Part shown: one piece after another, positions 15,051-23,151 of the stretch
Numbering within the stretch: position 1 is the first letter of the stretch
Layout of the letters: every line of letters begins with the position of its first letter
DNA from: DASVFB01 sp045806505
Lineage (GTDB): Bacteria > Actinomycetota > Thermoleophilia > Gaiellales > Gaiellaceae
Assembly: GCA_045806505.1 (NCBI GenBank)
Contig: JBJMJE010000268.1
Location: forward strand, 1-25,443
Reading direction: 5' to 3'
Length of the DNA stretch: 25,443 bases
Notes under the pieces: generated by a model
What the model saw: the letters and a program-made list of their open reading frames with translations, nothing else
What the model was told of the DNA's origin: nothing
The model's database searches: none
Made by a program: the position numbers and the translations under genes

Positions 15051-16106
15051 TTGCGCGTCCTCTACTTCGGGACGTACGAGCGCGGCTATCCGCGCAATGC
15101 CCAGGTCATCTCGTGCCTGCGGGGCGCGGGCGTCGACGTCGTCGAGCGGCACGTCTCGGTGTGGGACGGACACGAGCACAAGTTCTCGGCGGGCCTCGGG
15201 GCAGCGCTTCGGCTCGCCCGCGCGGAGACGTCGTTGCTCCGGAGGCTCGGCGGCGACTTCGACGCGGTCGTCGTCGGCTACCCCGGCCACCTCGATCTTC
15301 CCGCTGCGAAACGGATAGCGCGAGGAAGGCCGGTCGTCTTCAACCCGCTCGTCTCGCTCTCGGACACGCTCGTGTCCGATCGCGGGCGCTTCGCTCCGGA
15401 CTCGCGCGCAGCGAAGATCTTGCGCGCGACCGATCGCGCAGCCTTCCGCACAGCCGATCTCGTCGTCGCGGACACCGCGGCTCAGGCGGCGTTCTTCGAG
15501 GATCTTGGTGCGCGGCGCGCGGAGGTCTGCTTCGTCGGCGCCGAGGAGCGGCTCTTCACGCCGGCGTGGCGGCAGCCGGACGAGTTCACGTGCCTCTTCG
15601 TCGGCAAGCTGATCCCGCTGCACGGGCTCCAGACGATCCTCGAGGCGGCGCGGCGCGCACCGCAGCTTCGGTTCCGCGTCGTCGGCAGCGGGCAGCTCCA
15701 GGCTCTGCTGGACGACCGTCCGGCCAACGTCGAGTGGCGCGCATGGGTCGAGTACGAGCAGCTGCCCGACGAGTTGCGCACGTGCGGGTGCGCGCTCGGC
15801 ATCTTCGGGACGTCGCCGAAGGCGCGGCGCGTCATTCCGAACAAGGTCTTCCAGGCGCTGGCATGCGGCGCGCCGGTCGTTACCGCCGACACGCCCGCGG
15901 CGCGCGAGCTCCTCACCGGCGAGGACAACGCGCTGCTCGTCCCGCCGGGCGATCCAGACGCCCTCGTCGCTGCAATCCGTCGGCTCGCAGCAGAACCGGA
16001 GCTGACGCGCGGCATCGCGGCACGCGGACTGAGCACGTATCGCGAGCGCGCGAGCGAGGCGATACTCGGCGAACGATGGCGCGCGCTGATCGCAGGCCTC
16101 CTCTAG
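15051..16106 (+). CDS. GT4-type glycosyltransferase
   Basis: A 351-residue GT-B glycosyltransferase, probably peripheral to the inner membrane face. The TTG start at 15051 lies 3 nt after the GT2 stop and opens directly on the first Rossmann strand (RVLYFGTYERGYPRN). The C-terminal donor domain shows FVGKLIPLHGLQTILEAA near 185-202, FRVVGSG, and the GT4 signature IPNKVFQALACGAPVVTADTPAARELL near 262-288; Glu288 is in the expected position, but the first Glu of the E-x7-E pair is replaced (KVFQALACG). LVPPGDPDALVAAI follows in the usual place. The acceptor is unknown. It is co-transcribed with the GT2 gene upstream and the DUF2079 gene downstream, which it overlaps by 31 nt. Confidence 0.85.
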   Translation: MRVLYFGTYERGYPRNAQVISCLRGAGVDVVERHVSVWDGHEHKFSAGLGAALRLARAETSLLRRLGGDFDAVVVGYPGHLDLPAAKRIARGRPVVFNPLVSLSDTLVSDRGRFAPDSRAAKILRATDRAAFRTADLVVADTAAQAAFFEDLGARRAEVCFVGAEERLFTPAWRQPDEFTCLFVGKLIPLHGLQTILEAARRAPQLRFRVVGSGQLQALLDDRPANVEWRAWVEYEQLPDELRTCGCALGIFGTSPKARRVIPNKVFQALACGAPVVTADTPAARELLTGEDNALLVPPGDPDALVAAIRRLAAEPELTRGIAARGLSTYRERASEAILGERWRALIAGLL

Positions 16107-17479
16107 CCGTCTGGCTCGGAATCGGCGCGTTCGCCGCCGGCTTCGGCGCACTGTCGATGCTCCGCCACCGGTCGTTCGAGACGGGGCGCTTCGACCTCGG
16201 GAACATGGTGCAGGCCGTCTGGTTCACCGCGCACGGGCATCCGCTGCGCGTGACGAACCTCCGCGGCGAGCAGGTGCTGCGGCTCGGCGCCCACCTCGAC
16301 CCGGTGCTCATGTTGTTCGCGCCGCTGTGGTGGCTCTGGCCGAGCCCGGATCTGCTGCTCGTCGCGCAGTCGACGGCGCTCGCAGTCGGCGCGCTGCCGG
16401 TGTACCGGCTCGCCCGCAAGCACGTCGGCTCGCGCCGTGCAGGCGTGGGCTTCGCGCTGACGTACCTCGTCTATCCGGCGACGACCTGGCTCGCGCTGAA
16501 CGAGTTCCATCCTGGAGCGCTGGCGACCCCGGCTCTGCTGTTCGCCTTCTGGTACCTCGACGAGGACCGCCTCGTCCCCTTCGCCGTGTTCGCGTTGCTG
16601 GCAGCGATCTGCCGCGAGGACATGCCGCTCGTCATCGCAGGGTTCGGCGTCTGGTACGCGTTGGCTCGAGGAAGGCGGCGCGAGGGCGGCGTGATCGCGG
16701 CGGCCAGCGTGGCGTGGACGCTCGTGGCGGTCGCGCTCGTGATCCCGCAGTTCCGGGGCGGGCAGACGCCGTTCGTGGGGCGCTACAGCGAGGCTCGCGC
16801 CGCGGCGCTGCACCACCCGTGGACGCTGTTCAGCCTGGCGTTCGACCACATCGGCATCCGGTACCTGCTCACGCTCGTCCTGCCGCTGGCGGGGCTCTGC
16901 CTCCTGGCGCCGATCGCCCTCGCCGCCGTGCCGCCGCTCGCGCTGAACCTGCTCTCGGCGGTGCCGGCGCAGTCGTCGATCCACTTCCACTACACGGCCG
17001 CGATCATCCCGCCGCTCGTCGCGGCGGCGGTGCTCGGCGGCGCCCGCGTCCGTGAGCGCGTCGGAGCGCCGGTGGCATCGATCGCGCTCGCCACGGCGTT
17101 GGCCGGCAACTACCTCCTCGGCGCGATCCCGCTGTGGAACGAACTGCCGCACGGGGAGTCGCTGCAGTCGCGCGCGGCCGTCGTGACGGAGCACGACCGG
17201 GTGGCGGCGCACGCGCTCGCATTGATCCCGCCGCACGCGCCGGTGAGCGCGACGAACTCGCTCGGAGCGCATCTCTCCGCGCGCTCGCGCGTGCTCAGCT
17301 TCCCGTACATCCAGGACGCGAAGTGGATCGCCGTCGACGAGACGCGGCCGGGCTACGCCGACCGGCTCGCACCGCTGCCGACGGCGGCGCAGGTCGTCTG
17401 GCTACGGCACAACCCTGCGTGGCGGCTCGTGTTCGAGCGCGACGGCGTGCTCGTCTTCCACCGCGTCCTTCCGCCCTAA
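16076..17479 (+). CDS. DUF2079-family polytopic membrane protein
   Basis: A 467-residue protein with about nine to ten membrane helices. The N-terminal loop FETGRFDLGNMVQAVWFTAHGHPL, shortened here as FDLGNMVQAVW, matches DUF2079, a GT-C-like family of unknown function. AHLDPVLMLFAPLWW, NEFHPGALATP and the acidic CREDMPLVIAGFG are further family-like blocks; the acidic residues in the first loop could be a glycosyl-transfer site. The last 110 residues are soluble and probably extracytoplasmic. The ATG at 16076 overlaps the GT4 gene by 31 nt. A far longer in-frame reading upstream crosses two genes and is not real. The stop overlaps the convergent GT-C gene by 4 nt. Role in envelope glycan assembly is inferred from neighbours. 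Confidence 0.85.
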   Translation: MARADRRPPLAVWLGIGAFAAGFGALSMLRHRSFETGRFDLGNMVQAVWFTAHGHPLRVTNLRGEQVLRLGAHLDPVLMLFAPLWWLWPSPDLLLVAQSTALAVGALPVYRLARKHVGSRRAGVGFALTYLVYPATTWLALNEFHPGALATPALLFAFWYLDEDRLVPFAVFALLAAICREDMPLVIAGFGVWYALARGRRREGGVIAAASVAWTLVAVALVIPQFRGGQTPFVGRYSEARAAALHHPWTLFSLAFDHIGIRYLLTLVLPLAGLCLLAPIALAAVPPLALNLLSAVPAQSSIHFHYTAAIIPPLVAAAVLGGARVRERVGAPVASIALATALAGNYLLGAIPLWNELPHGESLQSRAAVVTEHDRVAAHALALIPPHAPVSATNSLGAHLSARSRVLSFPYIQDAKWIAVDETRPGYADRLAPLPTAAQVVWLRHNPAWRLVFERDGVLVFHRVLPP

Positions 17480-18696
17480 AGAGGGATGGTCTGGCGCAAG
17501 AGGTACGCGCAGAGCACGAGCGACAGGAGCGCGGCAGGCTCGTCGTCCTCCGCCGCGGCGAGCGGAACCGCCCAGACGACGTACCAGACGACGAGGTACG
17601 GCAGGGCGAGCAGCAGCGCGCACGTCGCGAGCCCGAGGCGTGCGCGGCCGCGCCACGCCTCCCGCGCGAGCCATGCGTAGGCGACGAGGAAGGCGAGAGC
17701 GAACACCGCGATCGCCGCTCCGTGCGGGACGCCGAGTTGCTCGAGCCGGTGCGGCAGCGACCAGCTCGTCTCGTGGTTCGCGTTCCGCGCCAGCGGACCG
17801 AAGGCGTGCAGCCAGCCGGTGCCGTAGCGGACGAACGCCGCCGCGCCGACCATGACCGCGGCAACCGCGAAGCCCCAGTGCCCGACCCGGCGCTGCGTCG
17901 CGCGAGCCTCGAGCGCGCGCAGCGGCAGCAGGACCAGCGGCACCCACTTGACGAGCGCACCGACCGCCCACGCCACTCCGGCGAGCTGCCGCCGCCCCGC
18001 GGCCGCCGCGGCGAGCGCGCAGAGGACGAGCAGCGCAACCCAGGCGTCGTTGTGGCCGCCGCCGCCGAAGTGCACGGCGAGCAGCGGGTTCCAGCCGACG
18101 AAGAGCAGCGCGAGCGCTCGCCGCCGCGAGAGGCGTGACGCCACGGCCGCGCACGCGAGCACCGCCAGGGCCGCGATCGACTTGTAGATCCAGGCCGCCG
18201 CGTCTGCGGAAGTGCCGGCCGCGCGGGCGAGCGGCTCCGACGCGAGCGTGAACGCCGGGCCGTACACCGTCGTCGTGTCGTGCCACGCGGTGCCGACGTA
18301 GGGAAACGCGGGGTCGTCCGGGTACTCGCTCGGCGTCGCCCGATACGGGTTCGCGTCATGGACAGTCGCGATCCGCGCGAAGTCCCAGTACGTCCAGGCA
18401 TCGGTCGAGAGGAGTAGCGGCGCCGCGAGCGGCACGAGCTGGATCGCGCAGGCGATCGTCCACACCGCGACGAGGCCCGGCGGTGCCGCGCGCGCCATGA
18501 CGATTCCCGCGACGTACGCGGCGAACGCCCCGGCGAGCAGCGCGAGAAAGATCCACGCGTACGTCGAGTCGCCGCCGGGATGGCCGCCGTTGCGCGGCTC
18601 GAGCGGCGACGCGTCCGGCCACGCGAGCAGGACGGCGGCCGTCGTGAGGCCGAGGACGGCGACGCCCGCGACGAGCGCTGCGCGGCCGCCCCTAAT
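17476..18696 (-). CDS. GT-C (GT87/DUF2029-like) polyprenol-phosphate-dependent glycosyltransferase
   Basis: About 406 residues with 10 or more membrane helices. The first extracytoplasmic loop reads STDAWTYWDFARI, then NPYRATPSEYPDDPAFPY. This is the acidic loop (Asp99) that forms the catalytic site in actinobacterial GT-C mannosyl- and arabinosyltransferases such as MptA/MptB. GPAFTLASEP and WNPLLAVHFGGGGHNDAW are further family-like blocks. No in-frame ATG, GTG or TTG exists between the PBP stop and Met67. The only full-length option is ATT at 18696, overlapping the PBP TAG stop; starting at Met67 would lose the first helix. Translation may depend on coupling to the PBP gene. The substrate is unknown. 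Confidence 0.75.
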   Translation of the reverse strand: MRGGRAALVAGVAVLGLTTAAVLLAWPDASPLEPRNGGHPGGDSTYAWIFLALLAGAFAAYVAGIVMARAAPPGLVAVWTIACAIQLVPLAAPLLLSTDAWTYWDFARIATVHDANPYRATPSEYPDDPAFPYVGTAWHDTTTVYGPAFTLASEPLARAAGTSADAAAWIYKSIAALAVLACAAVASRLSRRRALALLFVGWNPLLAVHFGGGGHNDAWVALLVLCALAAAAAGRRQLAGVAWAVGALVKWVPLVLLPLRALEARATQRRVGHWGFAVAAVMVGAAAFVRYGTGWLHAFGPLARNANHETSWSLPHRLEQLGVPHGAAIAVFALAFLVAYAWLAREAWRGRARLGLATCALLLALPYLVVWYVVWAVPLAAAEDDEPAALLSLVLCAYLLRQTIPL

Positions 18697-20770
18697 TCGT
18701 CTGCTGGTAGTAGGTCGTCGTCGTGTCGGAGTAGTCGGTCGTCGTCTCGTCGGACGAGCCGCCCCGGTACTGCCACTCCCCGCTCCAGCTCCGGAACGTC
18801 GGGAACCTGAACGGCACGAGAAAGTCGGCCGCCGGCTTGTTCGCGACGGCCTTCTGCATGAAGAGGTTCCAGATCGTCGCGGGGAACGTGCCGCCTGCGA
18901 CCGAGATGCCGTGGACGTCGTACATCGGGATCTCCGCGCGCTGGTAGCCGACCCACACGCTCGCCTCGAGCTGCGGGACGTAGCCGCTGAACCAGGCGTC
19001 GGCGTGGTTCTCGGTCGTGCCGGTCTTCCCTGCGGCAGGCCTGCCGAAGTACGCACCGACGCCGGTGCCGACCTGCACGTTCTCCTCGAGGATCTTCGTC
19101 ACCTCGTACGCGACGCCGGCCGAGATCACGCGTTTGCGCTGGGGAACTCCCCAGCCCGCCTTCTTGTCGACCTGACCCTTGCCGAGGATGACTTTCGTGA
19201 TCGCCATCGGCTTCGAGTAGACGCCTCGCGCCGCGAAGGTGGCGTACGCCGACGCCATGTCGAGCGGCGTGACGGCGATCGAGCCGAGGCCGATCGAGGG
19301 GACGTACGCGCCGTTGACGTCGAGGGGCGTCCGCACGCCGAGACGCTGCGCCATGTTCGCGACCTTGTCGGCGCCGACGTCGAGCGTCAGACGTGCGTAG
19401 ACGGTGTTGTCGGAGCTGAGCGTCCCGCTGGCCACCGAGGTGCTCCCCTTGTACGTGTGGTCGTAGGTCTCGACGTGCCACGGCTTGACCGCGCACGGCC
19501 CGGTCGAGCAGTCGAGCGGTGCGGAGAGATACGTCGTCGACTCCGGGTCCATGCCCTCCTCGATCGCGGTCGCGAGGACGAACGGCTTGAACGTCGAGCC
19601 GGCCTGACGGTGCGCGTCGGCGATGAGGTTGAACTGGTTGTTCTTGCGGCCCGGCGAGACGGCCGTCATCGCGCGAATCGCGCCGGTCGCAGGATCGATC
19701 GCGACGACTGCCGCGGCGGGATCGTCCGGCTCGTACAGCGTGTCCTTGATCGCCTGCTTCGCGTCGCGCTGCAGGAACGGGTCGATCGTCGTGTACACGC
19801 GAAGCCCGCCGTGGCGCACGCGCGCCTCGCCGTACGCACGCACCAGCTCGTCGCGCACGTAGCTGAAGAAGTACGGCTGCTGGATGCGCTTGTAGAGCTC
19901 GCCGGCCTTCAGGTGGAGATCGTGGTCCCGAACGACGTGCCGGTACTGCCGCTTCGTGATCACACCCGCCCTCAGCATTGCCCGCAGCACCTGCTTCCGT
20001 CTGACACGCGCGGCGCGCGGGTTCGCGAACGGGTCGTAACGCGACGGCGCCTGCGGCAGGCCCGCGAGCAGCGCCGCCTGCGCGAGCGTCAGCTTCTTCG
20101 CCGGCTTCGAGAAGTACGTCTGCGCGGCCGCCTCGACGCCGTACGCCTGGCTGCCGTAGTAGATCTGGTTGAGGTAGGTCGTGAGGATCTTCCGCTTCGA
20201 CCACTTGTCCGCGAGCTTGACCGCGAGACACGCCTCGCGGAGCTTGCGCGTGAACGTCCGCTCGCGCGAGATGTAGAGGTTCCGGACGAGCTGCTGCGTA
20301 ATCGTCGAGCCTCCCTGCACGACCTCGCCCTTGCTGATATCGGCCCAGAACGCACGCGAGATCCCGATCGGATCGATGCCGCCGTGCTGCCAGTAGCGCC
20401 GGTCCTCGATCGCGACGGTGGCCTTCGGCACCCACGGGCTGATCTTGCGCCAGGGCACCCTCTGGCGGTTGCGCCCTTCCGAAGGAATCGACCCGAGCCG
20501 CGAGCCGTCGGCCGCGTAGACGAACGTGTTCTGGCCGATCGAGAAGGGCTCGAGCGCGGCGAGAGAGCAGCCCTCGTGATACGCGATCGCACCGCCCATC
20601 CCGACCGTGAGCAGCGCGAGCGCTGCGACCACGCCGATCGCGGCAGCGAGGATTGCGATCCTGCGCCGGCGCCTGCCGCGCTTCTTCCGCAGCGCCCGCA
20701 GGCGGCGAGCGCGCAGCACCGCGAGCTCGAGCTCGTCGCTCCGGCGGCGCCCGGGCTGTGAGGGGCTCAT
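18692..20770 (-). CDS. Class A penicillin-binding protein (bifunctional transglycosylase/transpeptidase)
   Basis: A 692-residue peptidoglycan synthase anchored by one helix at about 38-62, preceded by a very basic cytoplasmic tail. The GT51 domain has catalytic Glu122 in AIEDRRYWQHGGID, GGSTITQQLVRNLY at 153-166 and the RKLREACLAVKL/KRKILTTYLNQIYYG blocks. The transpeptidase has the nucleophile Ser392 and Lys395 (GSTFKP), the second motif SDN at 453-455 and KTGTT at 582-586. It ends in an Asp/Ser/Thr/Tyr-rich low-complexity tail (about 670-692), common in actinobacterial PBPs. The ATG at 20770 overlaps the MscS stop (ATGA). The role is polymerising and crosslinking peptidoglycan outside the membrane. 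Cys at 69, 421 and 426 might form a disulfide, but this is speculative. Confidence 0.95.
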   Translation of the reverse strand: MSPSQPGRRRSDELELAVLRARRLRALRKKRGRRRRRIAILAAAIGVVAALALLTVGMGGAIAYHEGCSLAALEPFSIGQNTFVYAADGSRLGSIPSEGRNRQRVPWRKISPWVPKATVAIEDRRYWQHGGIDPIGISRAFWADISKGEVVQGGSTITQQLVRNLYISRERTFTRKLREACLAVKLADKWSKRKILTTYLNQIYYGSQAYGVEAAAQTYFSKPAKKLTLAQAALLAGLPQAPSRYDPFANPRAARVRRKQVLRAMLRAGVITKRQYRHVVRDHDLHLKAGELYKRIQQPYFFSYVRDELVRAYGEARVRHGGLRVYTTIDPFLQRDAKQAIKDTLYEPDDPAAAVVAIDPATGAIRAMTAVSPGRKNNQFNLIADAHRQAGSTFKPFVLATAIEEGMDPESTTYLSAPLDCSTGPCAVKPWHVETYDHTYKGSTSVASGTLSSDNTVYARLTLDVGADKVANMAQRLGVRTPLDVNGAYVPSIGLGSIAVTPLDMASAYATFAARGVYSKPMAITKVILGKGQVDKKAGWGVPQRKRVISAGVAYEVTKILEENVQVGTGVGAYFGRPAAGKTGTTENHADAWFSGYVPQLEASVWVGYQRAEIPMYDVHGISVAGGTFPATIWNLFMQKAVANKPAADFLVPFRFPTFRSWSGEWQYRGGSSDETTTDYSDTTTTYYQQTN

Positions 20771-21483
20771 GCGAACACGCCGGCGGCCCGCAGCCGCCGG
20801 TGCGCGCGGACGCGGAGCTCGCGCGCGAGGCGCTCGGCGTCGGCCAGCGACGGCGTCGGCTCACAGATCGTCACCACCGCGGTCTTCTCGCCGAGCGAGC
20901 TGACGTAGACGTCGCCGCTCGTCTCGCTGCGCAGCGCTTCGAGCGCCGCGTCGAGGTCCTGGTCGAGAGGAATCTGCACCGTGATCTCCGCGGCCTTCTC
21001 CGTGCTCCGGATCGTGAGGTTGCGGATGGTATCCGAGGCCAGCTTCTCGTTCGGGATCACGAATCGCGTGTCGTCGCCCGTTCGGATGAACGTGTACGTC
21101 AAGCCGATCTCCTCGACCGTGCCCTCGACGTCGTCGACGACGATCGTGTCGCCGAGGCGGAGCGGCTGCGAGAACGCGATCAGGAGTCCGGCGATCGCGT
21201 TGCCGAGCGTTCGCTGCGCCGCGAAGCCGATGATCAGCCCGATGACGGCGGACGACGCGAGGATGCCGCCCGCGATTGCGCGCACCTGCGGGATCACGAG
21301 CAGCGCCGAGAGCACGCCGATGAAGACGATCGCGCTCGTCACGGCACGCCGGATCGTCCGGTAGCGCGTCGCGACCTCCGGGGCCAACTCGCGCCGACTC
21401 AGCGCCTTGTCCACGAGCTTCGCAAAGACGAGCGTCGCCGTCACGACGATCGCCGCGGTCAGGAGTCGGTGCCAGCTGTGCAT
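20767..21483 (-). CDS. MscS-family mechanosensitive channel
   Basis: A 238-residue small-conductance channel protein. Helices lie at about 5-21, 45-65 and 70-88. The pore helix region reads AGGILASSAVIGLIIGFAAQ, followed by TLGNAIAGLLIAFSQPLRLGDTI, the most conserved MscS block. The beta domain continues with VDDVEGTVEEIGLTYTFIRT, and VIPNEKLASDTIRN closes it as in the family. The ATG at 21483 was chosen over an upstream Met because the latter lies inside the DUF2203 gene; AGGA about 8 nt before it is a fair ribosome site. It is co-transcribed with the PBP gene through an ATGA overlap, joining osmotic protection to wall synthesis. Confidence 0.93.
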   Translation of the reverse strand: MHSWHRLLTAAIVVTATLVFAKLVDKALSRRELAPEVATRYRTIRRAVTSAIVFIGVLSALLVIPQVRAIAGGILASSAVIGLIIGFAAQRTLGNAIAGLLIAFSQPLRLGDTIVVDDVEGTVEEIGLTYTFIRTGDDTRFVIPNEKLASDTIRNLTIRSTEKAAEITVQIPLDQDLDAALEALRSETSGDVYVSSLGEKTAVVTICEPTPSLADAERLARELRVRAHRRLRAAGVFA

Positions 21484-21493
21484 GAGCGGGGTC

Positions 21494-21898
21494 CTATTCG
21501 GGATCGAGGAGCTTGCGTCCTGCGAACCCTTCTTCCAGCCCGTGCCAGTGTGCAACCTGCTCTTCGCCGAGCCTCCAGCAGAGCAGCACCTCCTGGCCTT
21601 CGAGCCGCGCAGGAAAGTCGACGAGGCCGGTGTCGGGGTCCTTGACGATCGCGCCGCGCTCGTGCACCGCGTTCACGCAACGCACGACTTCGACGCGCTC
21701 GCGCCGCTCCGCCTCCTCGAGCTCGGCGAGCGCGTTCGAGTGGATGCCGCCCCCGTTCCCGGCGATGCGGTGCGCGAGCGCCCGGCGCTCTGCCTGCAGC
21801 CGCTGCTGCTCGCGGCGGTGCGCCACGAGCTCCTCCACGAGCGGGCGGATCTCGCGGAGCTCCTCGTTCGCCTCGCTGGGCGTGAAGCGGCGTGGCAT
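21494..21898 (-). CDS. DUF2203 family protein
   Basis: A 134-residue soluble, charged protein. The N-terminal half is a predicted antiparallel helical hairpin (SEANEELREIRPLVEELVAHR... then LAELEEAERRERVEVV). The C-terminal half carries the DUF2203 signature: KDPDTGLVDFPARLEGQEVLLCWRLGEE, split here as DPDTGLVDFPA and EVLLCWRLGE, followed by HWHGLEEGFAGRKLL. DUF2203 members are small proteins of unknown function common in Actinomycetota and Firmicutes. The ATG at 21898 fits the family N-terminus (RRFTPSEAN). It is the first gene of the unit with mscS and the PBP gene, with a 10-nt gap to mscS. Confidence 0.85.
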   Translation of the reverse strand: MPRRFTPSEANEELREIRPLVEELVAHRREQQRLQAERRALAHRIAGNGGGIHSNALAELEEAERRERVEVVRCVNAVHERGAIVKDPDTGLVDFPARLEGQEVLLCWRLGEEQVAHWHGLEEGFAGRKLLDPE

Positions 21899-21921
21899 GT
21901 CACCCCTATGATCCGGACGTC
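21899..21921. promoter_or_regulatory. 23-nt divergent gap with -10-like boxes
   Basis: TATGAT at 21907-21912 lies 9 nt before the GTG at 21922 on the plus strand. On the minus strand CATAGG (21910-21905) lies 6 nt before the DUF2203 ATG at 21898. The geometry suggests leaderless transcripts both ways, as in the gap at 14087. The plus-strand box supports choosing GTG 21922 over the earlier GTG at 21892, which would lie upstream of the predicted start of transcription. Confidence 0.35.
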
Positions 21922-23151
21922 GTGGTCGCCGGTCAACGACTCGAGCAGCGGCCTGCGGCCGGAGACGCGTTGCCGCCGTCGCGGTCGGCGCGTTCGGCGA
22001 TCGAGATCTTCGTCTGGTCGCGGCTCGCGATCTGGGCGGCGGCGCTCTTCGCGCTCCTGACACTCGAGCCGATGCGGAACCCGAAGGCGGGGCGCTGGGA
22101 CGACCCGTCGCTGACGCACGACCTCGGCGCGGTCACCGACGTGTGGGCGCGCTGGGACTCGGTGCACTTCCTGCGCATTGCGGAGCACGGCTACTCGTCG
22201 GCGGAGGCCGCCTTCTACCCGCTGTACCCCGGCCTCGTCGCCGCGGGCGGCCGCGCCTTCGGCGGCCATTACGTCGTGGCAGGCATCGGCGTCTCGCTGC
22301 TCGCGGCGCTCGCGTCGTTCGTACTCCTGGAGCGCGTCGCGGAGGAACGCCTCGGCGCCGACGGCGGCCGCAGGGCCGTGCTCTACCTCGCGCTCTTTCC
22401 GACGGCGCTCTTCCTGCAGGCCGTCTACTCGGAGTCGCTGTTCCTGCTTCTGTCGCTCGCCGCGTTCGTCCTCGCCGAGCGTGGGCGTATCGCATGGGCC
22501 GGCGCCGTCGTCGGCCTCGCCGTCCTCGCCCGGCCCACCGGGCTCGCACTCGTGCCGCCGCTGATCCTCATCGCGCGCGGCCGCTCGTGGCGGCTCGGGA
22601 CGATGCTGCCGTTCCTCGCGGCATACCCGCTGCTGCTGTGGCGCGACTCCGGCGATGCGTGGTCGTTCGCGCGTGCCGAGGGGACGTGGCACCGGCACCT
22701 GTCGACTGCCGGCCCGCTCGGCGGAGTCTGGGACGGCGCCCGCGCAGCGTGGGCGGGGGTCGAGCAGCTCGCATCGGGATCGAACGCGCACGTCTACTGG
22801 ACCGCAGTCGCACCGGCGGACTCCGCGCCGCTCCGCACGGCGATGCTCAACCTCGAGCTCTTCGCGTTCCTCGCGCTCTTCGTCGTGCTCGCCGTGATCG
22901 CGTGGCGGGAGTTCGGCGCGCCGTACGGGCTCTTCGCAGCACTGAGCCTCGCGCTACCGCTGAGCGTTCCGAGCTCGCGCTGGCCGCTCCTCTCGCTGCC
23001 GCGCTTCGGGCTCGTCGTGTTTCCGTTCTTCCTCGCGCTCGCCTGGCTCGGCGGCCGCCACGCTCGCGCGCACGCCGCCATCGTCGGCTGCGGCGCAATC
23101 CTTCTCGGCGTCTTCGTGACGCAGTGGGCGCTGTGGAACTGGGTGGCGTAG
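21922..23151 (+). CDS. PIG-V-like GT-C mannosyltransferase
   Basis: A 409-residue protein with about ten membrane helices. The first lumen-side loop reads WARWDSVHFLRIAEHGY, then AAFYPLYPGLV. This is the R-W-D-S-x-H-F...F-x-P-L-Y-P signature of PIG-V-like mannosyltransferases, with the Asp as the likely catalytic base. FPTALFLQAVYSESLFLLLSL and RPTGLALVPP also match the family. Eukaryotic PIG-V adds the second mannose of the GPI anchor; bacterial members presumably use polyprenyl-phosphate mannose on lipids or wall glycans. Start choice: GTG 21922 is preferred; TTG 21970 is possible because both keep the first helix (IEIFVWSRLAIWA). It is divergent from DUF2203 and overlaps the CPBP gene. Confidence 0.8.
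   Translation: MVAGQRLEQRPAAGDALPPSRSARSAIEIFVWSRLAIWAAALFALLTLEPMRNPKAGRWDDPSLTHDLGAVTDVWARWDSVHFLRIAEHGYSSAEAAFYPLYPGLVAAGGRAFGGHYVVAGIGVSLLAALASFVLLERVAEERLGADGGRRAVLYLALFPTALFLQAVYSESLFLLLSLAAFVLAERGRIAWAGAVVGLAVLARPTGLALVPPLILIARGRSWRLGTMLPFLAAYPLLLWRDSGDAWSFARAEGTWHRHLSTAGPLGGVWDGARAAWAGVEQLASGSNAHVYWTAVAPADSAPLRTAMLNLELFAFLALFVVLAVIAWREFGAPYGLFAALSLALPLSVPSSRWPLLSLPRFGLVVFPFFLALAWLGGRHARAHAAIVGCGAILLGVFVTQWALWNWVA

Noticed and set aside
13409..16075. A very long plus-strand reading in frame with the DUF2079 gene
   Set aside because: It runs antisense through moeA and out of frame through the GT2 and GT4 genes, with Arg-rich, low-complexity composition. Only the part from ATG 16076 has membrane-protein character.
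18692..18770. Repeat-like Thr/Asp/Tyr codons at the PBP C-terminus
   Set aside because: This is a low-complexity tail usual in actinobacterial PBPs, not a DNA tandem repeat with a defined unit.
18497..20761. A plus-strand open frame of about 750 codons antisense to the PBP gene
   Set aside because: It is Arg/Asp/Val-rich with no recognisable domain, while the opposite strand carries a full PBP with all catalytic motifs.
17295..20864. A minus-strand open frame of about 1190 codons
   Set aside because: It overlaps the PBP and GT-C genes out of frame and encodes Arg/Ser-rich sequence without motifs. It is an expected by-product of high GC.
21892..21921. GTG at 21892 as the start of the PIG-V-like gene
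   Set aside because: It would overlap the divergent DUF2203 start and lie upstream of the best -10-like box. GTG 21922 keeps the whole first helix and fits the gap better.
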